A stretch of DNA of 64,000 nt from Algoriphagus sp. AGSA1. Its GTDB lineage: Bacteria > Bacteroidota > Bacteroidia > Cytophagales > Cyclobacteriaceae. Shown here piece by piece: positions 18,401 to 26,389 of the stretch. The stretch spans positions 1-64,000 of the forward strand of contig NZ_JAJUWR010000005.1 in assembly GCF_021390545.1 (NCBI RefSeq), in the 5' to 3' direction. Under the pieces are notes generated by a model that saw nothing but the letters and a program-made list of their open reading frames with translations, was not told the DNA's origin and did no database searches. The position numbers were made by a program, and so were the translations under genes. Numbering within the stretch: position 1 is the first letter of the stretch; each line of letters begins with the position of its first letter.

Positions 18401-18776
18401 GGGTTACGAAGATCAATTTCACAATGGTAAGCAGGATAATGTGCCTGAAAACCTGACAGGAAACCAAACCGGTATTGCGATTTACAATCTAGTCAATGAG
18501 CTGTTTAAAGGACATCTAAAACGTAAAGAAAGCTCTCAAAATATAGCAGCAATAATGGCTGAAGGAATCGATCATGTGATCAAATCCATCGTTTTTGAAA
18601 ATGGGAAACCAATAATTGATTGGATCACTAAATCCGATATTGAAGGCAGGATTAAGATTGAAATAGATGACTATTTATTTGATCTAAAAGCACAGCAGGA
18701 CATTGAATTGCCTTTTGATCTGGTAGATGAATTGGTAGAGGAAGGACTAAAAGTAGCCAAATTAAAGTATGTCTGA
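15462..18776 (+). CDS. hsdR: HsdR, type I restriction endonuclease/translocase
   Basis: 1104 aa. The N-terminal PD-(D/E)xK nuclease is clear: RPDIILF with Asp153, then VVVIECKSP with Glu167 and Lys169. The SF2 translocase follows: Walker A TQGSGKS 347-353, DEGH 472-475, AFTGTPL motif III, and QAIARVNRLAPGKEYG (motif VI) near 725-740. The C-terminal 250 residues are helical, for docking to HsdM. Full length with no lesion. It begins 47 bp after the AlbA_2 gene and overlaps the YgjP gene by 8 bp. Confidence 0.96.
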   Translation: MAVPSFKEDHISQLPALKLLMNMGWKYLTPEQALDARGGRTSNVLLETILKEQLQVINTIEYKEKEFPFSDANVNNAILAIRDLPVQDGFLAANKAFYELISLGRSFEQAVLGDKKSFSFHYIDWKHPENNTYHVSEEFSVLRSGSSEHYRPDIILFINGIPVVVIECKSPKIQDPIDKAIEQHLRNQQEDGIRSLYQYSSLVMALACHEAKYATTATQKEFWSFWKELLKTKAEETAWLDKLHALKNQPLPANERTTLFQERYKNVWAFFQNLEKEEQAITEQDKLLYNLCRPERLLDLVFNFTLYDDGIKKITRYQQYFAVHNTLDKVVKTDQEELRKGGVIWHTQGSGKSLTMVMLAQLIATHPKIKNPKIILVTDRIDLDDQITETFKKCQIPVENADKGASKIIAKKLRGENLSDNELEKLKDDKSLLNLLSTPGDSVITTLIHKFEAAVNASISPFDSPDIFILVDEGHRSQYGTFNIKMQKVFPKGCFIAFTGTPLMKKEKSTANRFGGLIDVYSITDAVEDGAVVPLLYEGRHNLIEVNEKPLDNYFDRVSEPLTPYGKAALKRKFSSKNQLNKAEEIIYARSWDISDHFEQNVQDIFFGTLKAKGQLVAPNKTTALRYRKFIKEINKVSCEVLISAPDVRENHEDAFEESEDLILKFWKAMMDKYGSTEKYEKALINSFKKKDHPEIIIVVDKLLTGFDAPNNYVLYLTRQLKEHTLLQAIARVNRLAPGKEYGLIIDYYGNLTNLDTALETYSGAENYDSEDLEGTLTNISEELKKLPQAHSEVWDIFKEVKNKYDESAYEELLQDEAIRHIFYEKVSAFARLLKLALSSFEFITKTPEQQINKYKQDAKFFLGLRISVKRRYFDDLEYKEFEPQVQKLIDKHITTEGEILRITDLVNIFDKEERDRELEKITSKAAKADHIASRTIKAINVKMNEDPVYYKKLSRLIRDTIDDYHQHRISEAEYLTKAKGYEDQFHNGKQDNVPENLTGNQTGIAIYNLVNELFKGHLKRKESSQNIAAIMAEGIDHVIKSIVFENGKPIIDWITKSDIEGRIKIEIDDYLFDLKAQQDIELPFDLVDELVEEGLKVAKLKYV

Positions 18777-19479
18777 AGCAGCCACCATTGAATCCTTAGT
18801 ATTTGGCTCCAGAAAAATCGATTATGAACTCACTTTTCAGGACCGAAAAACCCTTGGAATCAAGGTTTATCCTGATTGTAGGGTAAAGGTCATTGCACCT
18901 ATTGAAACTTCTAAGGAAAACCTAAAAGCTAAACTCAGAGAGAAAGCACCCTGGATCATTAAGCAGCAACTTGAATTTCTATCCTACCATCCCTTGACTC
19001 CGGCGAGAAAATATATCAATGGAGAAACCCATCTTTATCTTGGGAGGCAATATAAGCTGAGGATCGAAAATGCAGATACCAATGAAGTCAAGCTATTCAG
19101 AGGAAGATTGTTGGTGTATAAACACAAAAAATCATCTACCCAGCGTTTGCTATCAGAATGGTATAGGGAAAAAGCTACTGTTCATTTCGAAGAAACACTG
19201 AAAAAAATATTACCACTTTTCGCAAGGCACAACATCCATCGGCCTGAGCTTGAAATCAGACATATGTCCACCCGTTGGGGAAGCTGTACGCCTAAAGGGA
19301 AGGTGATTTTAAATCCTGAATTAATCAAAGCTCCAAAAGGAAGCATTGAATACGTGATCATACATGAACTGTGTCATCTAATCCACCATAATCATACACG
19401 TGCTTTTTATGCGTTACAGGAAACCATCATGCCGGATTGGAAGAAATGGAAGGAAAGACTGGAGCATTCACTTGTATGA
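18769..19479 (+). CDS. YgjP/DUF45-type zinc metallopeptidase
   Basis: 236 aa. MSTRWGSCTPKG at 166-177 and HELCHLIHHNH at 199-209 (HExxH zinc site, Glu200 catalytic) are the two hallmarks of the YgjP-like M48-related family. These genes commonly ride at the 3' end of type I restriction operons, where their function is not settled; processing or turnover of restriction subunits is a guess. The start codon overlaps the end of hsdR by 8 bp, so it is co-translated with it. Confidence 0.88.
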   Translation: MSEAATIESLVFGSRKIDYELTFQDRKTLGIKVYPDCRVKVIAPIETSKENLKAKLREKAPWIIKQQLEFLSYHPLTPARKYINGETHLYLGRQYKLRIENADTNEVKLFRGRLLVYKHKKSSTQRLLSEWYREKATVHFEETLKKILPLFARHNIHRPELEIRHMSTRWGSCTPKGKVILNPELIKAPKGSIEYVIIHELCHLIHHNHTRAFYALQETIMPDWKKWKERLEHSLV

Positions 19480-19675
19480 TCAGCCTTTATTTTACTTGTG
19501 TTGATTTCATTTAGGTGACTTCTGTTGGTTAACTCGCTACGTAAATGGTTTACCGTCCAGAAATTTACTGCGGATTGATTGATACATTACCAGTGTTATT
19601 CTGCTCTTTCTTTTTATTATTTCTAATGATGAGTAAGAGCAATCGAAATAAACCTAGAAAAGTCATTAGCTTCAA

Positions 19676-19749
19676 ATTGGTTCGTTGATAACGAACTCAT
19701 TTCAGGCTTACTATTTTCTAATTGGTTTGTCAATGACGAACTATTTTCA
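19676..19749. repeat. Two-copy 29-bp hairpin repeat downstream of the restriction operon
   Basis: Copies at 19676-19704 and 19721-19749, 45 bp apart, both start ATTGGTT and end ACGAAC-TTCA. Each contains a 7-bp hairpin with 3-nt loop: GTTCGTT/AACGAAC (19680-19696) and GTTTGTC/GACGAAC (19725-19741). The differing base pairs keep the stem. The rest of 19480-19902 shows no gene; this interval separates the restriction operon from the convergent lysR gene. Confidence 0.6.
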
Positions 19750-19902
19750 TTTAAACCTTCATCATCTAGTTTAGCTCGGCATTCCGTCCACTTTTCTTCG
19801 GCAGGGCAGTGATGAAGAGTAGAACCAAAATCGATTAAAAGGCGAGGCAGAATCGAAGGTCAGGTAGGTTTGTCCCTGATTACACCGTAGCTAGTTAACT
19901 AT

Positions 19903-20781
19903 CTAAATTGCTTCTGCTATACGTTCTGCATACACCAGCACTTTACTTACCGTTTTGTTGAGTTCATTTTTCCGCCAATTCGCGTAGAGATCTATTTTCA
20001 CATCCAATTCTATGAACTCCACATTTTCAACTTTGGCTGATTTGAATGAGTAAGGAAGAATAGAAATCCCGAGTTCCTTGGAAACAAGGTTCAGGATCAT
20101 CCCGCCAAAGTCGGACTCGATGGTTGTCTTTGGTTCAAAACCATAGGAATCAAACAGGTTTCTCAGCAAGGAAGCAAAAAAAGTAGTCTGGTGCAGCCCT
20201 GAAATTATAAAGTTCTCATTTTTTAAGTCAGTCAATCGTACTTGAGGCTTTCCCACTGACCAGTGCGTTGCCGGTACCACCAGGCAGATTGGTTCTGAAT
20301 ATAATTTCAAGGAATCTATGTTCGCATTACTTATCTGATCCCGGCTAAAAGCGATATCTGTTCGGTAATCCAGCAACAATTTCTCATGGTTTTCATCAGT
20401 TTGCTCTGTCAGTTCTATCTTGAGATCTGGCAGATGAAGCGATACTTCCTTCAGGAAATCAGGCAAAAATTTAAAAGTAACAGACCCTGGGTAAGTAATG
20501 GAAAGAGTTCCCGCAGTCCCCTCATCAATCTTTTTAGCTTGTCTTATAATCCGGTCAAGTTCTTCCATCTTCACCGTAAGTTGCGCCTGAAGAAATCTGC
20601 CCGCATCCGTCAGTTTCACATTTCTCTTATCCCTTTCGAAAAGCTGCAATTTTAGCTCCTCTTCCAAGGCTTGGATTTGCCTGCTCAAAGAAGATTGGGA
20701 TATAAAAACCTTTTCGGCTGTATTCCAAAAATGGAGCTCTTTGGCCAATACCAAGAAGTATTTGATTTGGAGAATAGTCAT
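19903..20781 (-). CDS. LysR-family transcriptional regulator
   Basis: 292 aa. The N-terminal winged HTH (about 3-62) reads YFLVLAKELHFWNTAEKV then SQSSLSRQIQALEEEL, canonical for LysR. The remaining 230 residues are the periplasmic-binding-type effector domain. It is divergent from a LysE-type exporter gene with a 25-bp palindrome between them, so it most likely controls that exporter in response to the exported compound, and itself. The effector is unknown. Confidence 0.95.
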   Translation of the reverse strand: MTILQIKYFLVLAKELHFWNTAEKVFISQSSLSRQIQALEEELKLQLFERDKRNVKLTDAGRFLQAQLTVKMEELDRIIRQAKKIDEGTAGTLSITYPGSVTFKFLPDFLKEVSLHLPDLKIELTEQTDENHEKLLLDYRTDIAFSRDQISNANIDSLKLYSEPICLVVPATHWSVGKPQVRLTDLKNENFIISGLHQTTFFASLLRNLFDSYGFEPKTTIESDFGGMILNLVSKELGISILPYSFKSAKVENVEFIELDVKIDLYANWRKNELNKTVSKVLVYAERIAEAI

Positions 20782-20796
20782 CTTTAATGTGAATTC

Positions 20797-20821
20797 TGCA
20801 TTAATTGATCAATATAATGCA
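20797..20821. promoter_or_regulatory. LysR operator palindrome
   Basis: TGCATTA (20797-20803) and TAATGCA (20815-20821) flank an 11-nt centre that includes the perfect ATTGATCAAT palindrome (20804-20813). Size and A/T-rich symmetry match LysR-type T-N11-A boxes. It lies between the divergent lysR and lysE-like starts. Confidence 0.7.
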
Positions 20822-20885
20822 TTTTTTGGGCAGATCCCAAACCCTTTATTTGTGTAAGCAAATTGGAAACACTTAACGATTGAAA

Positions 20886-21518
20886 ATGATGGGAATCGAA
20901 AATGGATTAGCCTTTATGGTCACGGCACTGATTTTTATAATGACTCCCGGTATTGACACCGTATTTGTGTTGAACAAATCAATAAGCCAGGGCAGAAAAT
21001 CAGGGATATATGCCATGCTGAGAGTCAATGCGGGGGTGTTGACTCATACGTTATTTGCTGCGTTGGGTCTGTCTGTGCTGATTGCAAAATCAGCTTTTGC
21101 ATTTATGCTGATCAAATATCTCGGGGCAGTTTATTTGGTTTACTTAGGCTTCATGAAGCTTAGGAACAACGAGAATTTAATGTCAGTAAGCACAGGAAAC
21201 CACACAGAATCAAAGCAAAAAAATGATTTTTGGAGCGGTTTTCTGACCAACACATTAAATCCGAAAGTTGCATTATTCTTCCTTGCCTTCTTTCCCCAGT
21301 TTATCAAGCCGGATCAATTTGAAAACCCTATACCGTTTATGTTGTTGGGTCTTACCTATGCGTTGATAGGAATCTGTTGGTATTTAATCGTGGCAGTGAC
21401 AGCAAGCACTTTTTCACAAAAACTCATGGACCGTCCAGCCTCCGGATTGTGGATAAATAGAGTCAGTGGATGCGCTTTTATCGGTATGGGAATAAAAATT
21501 GCGCTGGGCAAAAATTAG
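20886..21518 (+). CDS. LysE/RhtB-family amino-acid exporter
   Basis: About 210 aa. I choose the ATG at 20886 (another follows at 20889) over an in-frame TTG at 20880. Six hydrophobic segments can be read; ALIFIMTPGIDTVFVLNKSI is the family N-terminal signature (P-G-P/I-x4 region), and GFLTNTLNPKVALFFLAFFP matches the conserved NPK segment. The family exports amino acids or homoserine-lactone-like compounds; the substrate here is unknown. The divergent LysR is its likely regulator. Confidence 0.93.
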   Translation: MMGIENGLAFMVTALIFIMTPGIDTVFVLNKSISQGRKSGIYAMLRVNAGVLTHTLFAALGLSVLIAKSAFAFMLIKYLGAVYLVYLGFMKLRNNENLMSVSTGNHTESKQKNDFWSGFLTNTLNPKVALFFLAFFPQFIKPDQFENPIPFMLLGLTYALIGICWYLIVAVTASTFSQKLMDRPASGLWINRVSGCAFIGMGIKIALGKN

Positions 21519-21704
21519 ATGCAGTTCTGGCTGCTATGGATGATTTTCCTTAAAAGCTGCCAATGGAGCAATATTTTTTGCTTAAAGACATCCTATTAGG
21601 CAGGAAATGCACCGCTAGTGTTTTGTTTCACTAGACTTTTAAACCCACTCAAAAATTTCCTCCACCTAAAGAAGAACAATTGATCTCCCAGTCTCTAACA
21701 GAAA

Positions 21705-22904
21705 TCACCTGTTCAATTTCTTCATTAAATCCTTATAAATATCTTTTGCAGCATCAGGATCTGCCCCGGTCCGAGTGATCAATTCATCCAGATCGAATTT
21801 TGTTCTGGAATTGATAGCCGGCATCAACTCTGCCAGGAACTTGTTGATCGCATCCAGTTCAGGACTGTCTTCCTGTTCGGGTGACACTTGGCTGAAAAGA
21901 CCTTCATGGGGAAGCAATTCTGTATCATGGCCGGTAATCTCCTCAATGGCTGACTTCATGGATACATGTAATCTAATATAAGGCTCAGCCGGAGCATCAA
22001 TTCCCATCCTATTCAATTCCCCGGCTAACCTGTCATATCCAAAGTCGGTCATGGCAGTGATCGTCATTTCTTCCTGAAGCTCATCAAAATACACACAGGC
22101 ATAGTGAGGGAATGCCTCCAGTTCTTTCAGGCTCATTTTAAACACATCTGCTGAATATTCCACCCGGAAAGCATCCTTCCATAGATCCATCTCAAAAGCC
22201 GTAGCATCTATAGTTGATAAGACATACAGGATTTCATGGCCTTGGTGCTGCACCATGGGAATAGCGGAGTAAACTGAAAGCAACAAGAAGGAAAAGAGGT
22301 CTTTTTCTATCAATTCAGTCAGCTCTTCAATGGTCTCAATCGTAGGATCCAATTCCCCTGCGTAAAAGAAAATATCATCTGCCTGAAAACTGCTGAATCC
22401 CATCAAGGGACCATAGGTCTGATAACAATCCCCATTGGAACTGATCAACCCACCAAATGTCAACACATTCTGCTCACCCAATGTCCGGCTTGCTCCGGGG
22501 GAATAAAGCAAAAACTCCTCGCCTGTGATAATATCCACTGACTCGAAAAAATCCGGATAGGGATTAGTTCGCACAAACCAATAGGTAAACCTCCATGGAT
22601 TTGCAGCCTGCGCCTTTAGATATTCATACTCCTCTTTGGGCAAAGCCTTGATGTGGGCATGGTTCAGGTATTTATGTATAAGTCCTTCGTTTTTAAAGAG
22701 CTCATGGATAACGTATTGGGTTTTGAACATAGCCTGATTTGCTTTACCCAGTCTCCCAAAGACATTTTTGTGCTTTTTGACCAGAAGATCAAATCGCTGA
22801 TCCAGTTTGTTCCGCTCTGCCGCATAATACATGAGGTCGTTTAAAACCGGTTCAGAAAAATTACTGACTTTACTGCACTTTTTGATCAACGAGCTATAAT
22901 CCAT
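21705..22904 (-). CDS. Conserved hypothetical protein (399 aa)
   Basis: I do not recognise this protein. It is cytosolic (no signal peptide or membrane segment), acidic, with many aromatic residues in a central part (about 100-180) and a Glu/Asp-rich linker near 335-350 before a short helical C-terminus of about 40 residues (RTGADPDAAKDIYKDL), which might be a small helical domain. Codon use and composition are like the flanking chromosomal genes and the frame is fully open over 1.2 kb, so it is real. No operon partner is evident; the next gene upstream on the same strand, an NTF2-like protein, is 50 bp away. Confidence 0.7.
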   Translation of the reverse strand: MDYSSLIKKCSKVSNFSEPVLNDLMYYAAERNKLDQRFDLLVKKHKNVFGRLGKANQAMFKTQYVIHELFKNEGLIHKYLNHAHIKALPKEEYEYLKAQAANPWRFTYWFVRTNPYPDFFESVDIITGEEFLLYSPGASRTLGEQNVLTFGGLISSNGDCYQTYGPLMGFSSFQADDIFFYAGELDPTIETIEELTELIEKDLFSFLLLSVYSAIPMVQHQGHEILYVLSTIDATAFEMDLWKDAFRVEYSADVFKMSLKELEAFPHYACVYFDELQEEMTITAMTDFGYDRLAGELNRMGIDAPAEPYIRLHVSMKSAIEEITGHDTELLPHEGLFSQVSPEQEDSPELDAINKFLAELMPAINSRTKFDLDELITRTGADPDAAKDIYKDLMKKLNR

Positions 22905-22953
22905 TGTTGAGAAATTTTAATCAGTACAAACCTAGCGGGGACAATCCTTTTTA

Positions 22954-23331
22954 TCAAATTTCAATACAATAGGATGTTATGGATTTTAGTTTTTCTCCTT
23001 TTGTGCTTTTGAATACATAGAGGTCCGCAAATGCATAAGTCTTTCCATCCTTCATTTTCATGATTCCGTTCGCAGCCCCTTCTTTTCCGTGGGATAAAAC
23101 TTGGTGGATGATCAACTCAGTCGCCTTTTGGGATTTCATCTTTTCCAGTTCTTCTACAAACCTTTCTTTCCCCACGATCTTTCTGTCACCGATTATATCC
23201 CAAACAATGTCATCGGTCACACTTTCGGTTACAAATCCCGAATTCCCCTTTGCAAAGGCGATATTGAGTTCTTTCAGAAACTCCATTTTTGGTGAGTTCC
23301 CACAGTTTGGGCTGGAAACAATTTTAGTCAT
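22954..23331 (-). CDS. NTF2/SnoaL-like protein
   Basis: 125 aa. The pattern NIAFAKGNSGFVTESVTDDIVWDIIGDRKIVGKERFVEEL, read across residues 22-62, is that of the SnoaL-like cone fold (helix, then W-x-IxG at strand 1, then G-K/R-F). It ends ITSYCIEI, the final strand. Family members are small-molecule isomerases or ligand-binding proteins; nothing here tells which. It precedes the 399-aa hypothetical on the same strand. Confidence 0.75.
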   Translation of the reverse strand: MTKIVSSPNCGNSPKMEFLKELNIAFAKGNSGFVTESVTDDIVWDIIGDRKIVGKERFVEELEKMKSQKATELIIHQVLSHGKEGAANGIMKMKDGKTYAFADLYVFKSTKGEKLKSITSYCIEI

Positions 23332-23727
23332 TTTATAGAATCTTTAATTTCAATACAGTGGCTTACAGCCTGTCTGTGACCAAATTAACAATTCCGTCAA
23401 TACGAGTAAACCGGATTTGGTTATTTACTGGAGAGCGCGTTCGCTTTGTTCAGGTTAATTTATGTCTATAGGATTAAAATAAGTCAGTGCCGCGCACCTC
23501 TTCCAACATCAAATTGCTTGGTTCTCAGGCCTGGCTCCTCTTACTAAAAAACTTCTAGCCTTGCAGCCACAGAGTAAAAATCATAGGATGAATAGCTGTT
23601 GTACGCCACAGCCAAATCCTAAAAGTAACTGTGACAGTTTGTTTCAAAAATTGGCTAGTTTAAATCTCTGGCTTCGGACTTTCCCGACATAGCGTGATAT
23701 TGCATTCGATTTATCCGTAAAAACCGC
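23332..23727. other. Intergenic region without recognised features
   Basis: About 400 bp. I see no gene with support, no tRNA and no strong hairpin. A 34-codon frame at 23588-23692 with an opening CC pair is too short to support. Confidence 0.4.
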
Positions 23728-23976
23728 ATGTACAACTGGGCAGAGATATGCAGTGAGCTTAAAGCCCTGGAGAAAAGGGCTGAGGAAAAACTTGATAAAA
23801 TCATGTTTTCCACTCCTTATCCCACGCCCTATGACCGTCTGCGGAAAGGCAAGGAAATCATCGCCTTATCCAAAGCCATCCGTCTGCTGATGGAACAGGA
23901 TTTGGATAAAGATGCTGAAATGATCCTAAGAATCCTGTTAGACAAAGGAATCAAACTGAAATCGGTGAGGGAATAG
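23728..23976 (+). CDS. Small hypothetical protein (82 aa)
   Basis: Helical and rich in Lys, Leu and Glu, with a PYPTPYDRL motif at 30-38 between two helices. No family recognised. The length, start and good codon structure suggest a real gene; it lies between the chromosomal hypothetical genes and the mobile-element boundary. Confidence 0.5.
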   Translation: MYNWAEICSELKALEKRAEEKLDKIMFSTPYPTPYDRLRKGKEIIALSKAIRLLMEQDLDKDAEMILRILLDKGIKLKSVRE

Positions 23977-24093
23977 GGCTTAATCAAATTTAATGTGAGT
24001 TTTGCGTCTCAGAGAAATCAGGCAGCAGGCAATCTGGTGACGACAACTTGGGGAGTATTTTACATATTTGCAGTAGCAGAGAAGTAGAGACGC

Positions 24094-24393
24094 ATGAGAA
24101 AATTAACCGTCCATTTTATAGAAAAGGACAAAAAAAGCAAGGAATCTATCCAGATCCTGAAGATCGGAGGAGTAAACAATACAGTTCAGCGATGGGCTAT
24201 CAGTACCAAAGAGGCAATTCAGGGAATTGAATCCGGACAATGGGAACTTTTTGTTTTATCCAACACCAATGAAATTCCGGTGCGGATCAGACGCGGAGAA
24301 AACCAACCCCCGGTATTTATCGCCCATGGAGACAGCTACCTCCATAACCTCCTGGAAGATCTTCCGGAAATCAATTTGGAGGAAATTCTTTAA
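24094..24393 (+). CDS. DUF3892-like small protein (99 aa)
   Basis: The order of short strands, a conserved VNNTVQRWAIST followed by EAIQGIESGQWELFV, and a closing SYLHNLLEDLPEI resembles the DUF3892 family (small beta-rich proteins of unknown function, often near mobile elements). The start ATG at 24094 has no visible ribosome site. Family assignment is by pattern only. Confidence 0.55.
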   Translation: MRKLTVHFIEKDKKSKESIQILKIGGVNNTVQRWAISTKEAIQGIESGQWELFVLSNTNEIPVRIRRGENQPPVFIAHGDSYLHNLLEDLPEINLEEIL

Positions 24394-24529
24394 TCTGATA
24401 ATCCTAAATAACGCCAATAGCCATATTTTCTTACTTGACCGTAGGGAAGACAGGAGACGGAAGAGGCCTTCCCGCAAGTGGTGTCCGAATAAATGTAATT
24501 GGATGTAGTTATCAATAGCTACCGGACAC

Positions 24530-24688
24530 TTAGCCAATAATCCTCAATTTACCTTCCGTATGTTCCAAAAAGGCATTGCTTTGCTCCAATAATGCCTGCA
24601 TTTTGTCCATGTCCCCGCTTACTATTGTGGCGCTGAATTCATGGGTACGGGTAAGCATTCTAATGTATGGTTTAGGATCACTTTGCCT
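24530..24688 (-). pseudogene. Possible gene remnant (C-terminal fragment)
   Basis: A minus-strand frame reads SDPKPYIRMLTRTHEFSA, then SGDMDKMQALLEQSNAF and HTEGKLRIIG before a stop at 24530-24532. It has protein-like amphipathic helices but no start, being closed upstream by a stop near 24705. I read it as the tail of a decayed gene; the family is not recognised. From 24394 to 24980 there is no intact gene. Confidence 0.3.
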
Positions 24689-24726
24689 GACAAACCTCTT
24701 CTAATGATAGTAAAACCAATTTTCGC

Positions 24727-24815
24727 AAATATTTTCCATTACAAGCGCTCTCACTACCGGACTGGATAAATATTTTCCACTATATACCTAAAACTGTAAA
24801 ATATTTTCTATTATA
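24727..24815. repeat. Three AT-rich direct repeats, helically phased
   Basis: AAATATTTTCCATTA (24727-24741), AAATATTTTCCACTATA (24768-24784) and AAATATTTTCTATTATA (24799-24815). The starts are 41 and 31 bp apart, about four and three DNA turns. They lie about 165 bp beyond the end of ardC, at the left limit of the conjugative region. Confidence 0.7.
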
Positions 24816-24980
24816 AATCATTCAGAGAATTGGCTAATACGTCCTATAGACTTTCATTCCGCACAGCTCGATGGGCCCCTCAAATGTTCAATAGCTTTAT
24901 TTTCCAATCTTGGGCTTTAGCAGAACAAAAGCTATTCAGTATTCAGCCATGACCAAAAAAAGGGGATCGCTCCCCTCACC

Positions 24981-25964
24981 CTAAAATGGCGGCTCCATCA
25001 GGATATAATCCACGGCCTTCTGTGCTTTACTTGCAGCCTCTATCAGTAAGTGCTTGTCGTTTCGAAGTTCGTTTAGCCAGTTTTGGATGTAAGCTGCCGA
25101 GTTCTCCAGCAGATTCTGATCCAATATCCCGGTAAGGTTATTCAGGTACCCTGCTCCCATCTCGGCGATCAACTCCTCACGACTGTAAAATTCTGACGCA
25201 AATTGCTGGGGTTCAGAGATGCCTACCCTGTTTAATCTGGATGGGTGCCCTGTAGAATGGCAGATCTCATGGTACAATACCCCAAAATAGTGCTCAGCGG
25301 ATGCAAACAGCTTCCTCTCCGGCATCGTAATTTGATCCAGATCTGCCCGGTAGTAAGCTGAGGAACCGGTATGGACCAACTCAGGAGCCCGCAGCATTTC
25401 CTCATAGATCTTCCGGCATTGTTCATTATCAGGAAGTGGCTCTTCTTTGCTGATTTCTGGAAACTCCCAGTTAATTCCCTCAATCTGTTCTATGGGAAAC
25501 ACTTTATACTCTTTGAGAAAACCGGATTTACTCACCAGCTTCAGATCATATTCCCCTATTCTATCTTCTGGAATCACCTTTCCAGTCTTCTTATCCCGAA
25601 AGGCAAAGTTCCAGTAGCAGATCGGTAGCGCCTTCGCACCTTTCTTTAATTTCCCACCCAATGAGTTGGCCTGTTTGAAAGTCAGATAATAAGGATACTG
25701 ATGGCCACAGGATAACAGCAGCCACAGATTAATCCCCTTATATGGCTTTTTAGTCAGGTAATTGGAGGGCATTCCCATCTCATGCCAAGGCTGTTTCCAG
25801 GGAATCACCCCCTGTTCCAGTTTCTCAATTATCAGATCGGTAACCTTCTGATAGATATCCGTTGAGCCTTTTGCGCTTCGCGAGCTGTAACCTCGACTTC
25901 CTAAGTCACTTCGGCCTTTTCTATTAACCGATGGCTTTGCCGATGTTTTTGCTTGAGTCTTCAT
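24981..25964 (-). CDS. ardC: ArdC-family anti-restriction protein
   Basis: 327 aa from the ATG at 25964 (MKTQAKTS); a longer frame begins at 26033 but would run into the structured leader, so I reject it. ArdC N-terminal ssDNA-binding domain: DIYQKVTDLIIEKLEQGVIPW at 36-56 and YKGINLWLLL at 75-84. C-terminal zincin-like metallopeptidase: YHEICHSTGHPSRL with HExxH at 232-236 and His240. ArdC protects incoming single-stranded element DNA from host restriction. Conjugative elements of Bacteroidetes carry it as a lone gene with its own leader, as here. Confidence 0.93.
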   Translation of the reverse strand: MKTQAKTSAKPSVNRKGRSDLGSRGYSSRSAKGSTDIYQKVTDLIIEKLEQGVIPWKQPWHEMGMPSNYLTKKPYKGINLWLLLSCGHQYPYYLTFKQANSLGGKLKKGAKALPICYWNFAFRDKKTGKVIPEDRIGEYDLKLVSKSGFLKEYKVFPIEQIEGINWEFPEISKEEPLPDNEQCRKIYEEMLRAPELVHTGSSAYYRADLDQITMPERKLFASAEHYFGVLYHEICHSTGHPSRLNRVGISEPQQFASEFYSREELIAEMGAGYLNNLTGILDQNLLENSAAYIQNWLNELRNDKHLLIEAASKAQKAVDYILMEPPF

Positions 25965-25992
25965 AGTCTTTTGTGTTTTGGTTTGACAAATA

Positions 25993-26121
25993 CTTATGAA
26001 GCTGCACCAGCCTGAAAACGGCACTAAGTGCAAGAGGAATCGGAATAAACCAGCAAAGTCAAGCGCGTAGGCTTTATGCCGAAGTCTCTTGCCTCGTGTG
26101 ACGGTATCAGGCTAAATTGGC
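25993..26121 (-). promoter_or_regulatory. Structured leader element of ardC (copy 1 of a duplicated leader)
   Basis: Reading on the minus strand, it starts CGCCAATTTAGCC, has a central GGCATAAAGCC mini-hairpin (plus-strand 26070-26080), then TTTATTCC-ATTCC, and ends GGTGCAGCTTCATAA before ardC. Pairing arms are GCAAGAG (26030-26036) with CTCTTGC (26086-26092) and CCTGA (26011-26015) with TCAGG (26107-26111). The same element with other arm sequences precedes radC. It lies in the 5' untranslated region, so an RNA-based or protein-bound control element is inferred. Confidence 0.7.
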
Positions 26122-26332
26122 GGAAGAAGGAATGGAAAAATAATAAGTTTTATTGTTGGCCTAGCAGAAATTCCTTACTGGAAGTCTGATTGATCGAAGT
26201 ATATAAATCTCATTAGAAACAGCTAAAAAAACATACAGATAGCTACAGAATCAGGAATGTTCATTATTTGAAATACCCCTTTATAGCAATCTGCAATCAA
26301 TCGCAGTTTTATAAAAATAAATGCCTATGGAT

Positions 26333-26372
26333 AGCTTTCATGAATTTTCAGAACCGAAAGTTCATGGAAGCT
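26333..26372. terminator. Strong hairpin just beyond radC
   Basis: AGCTTTCATGAATTTTC (26333-26349), loop AGAACC, GAAAGTTCATGGAAGCT (26356-26372). The 17-bp stem has two positions that are G-U pairs in a plus-strand RNA but C-A mismatches in a minus-strand RNA. There is no clear U tract on either side, so a terminator role for radC (stop at 26390) is possible but not shown. Confidence 0.45.
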
Positions 26373-26389
26373 AAAAAAGAAGAAGAGCC

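Noticed and set aside
23588-23692. 34-codon frame starting MNSCCTPQPN
   Set aside because: It is short, with no ribosome site and no recognisable neighbours or family.
25965-26033. N-terminal extension of ArdC to 26033
   Set aside because: The added residues are unlike ArdC and would overlap the structured leader; the internal ATG at 25964 fits the family.
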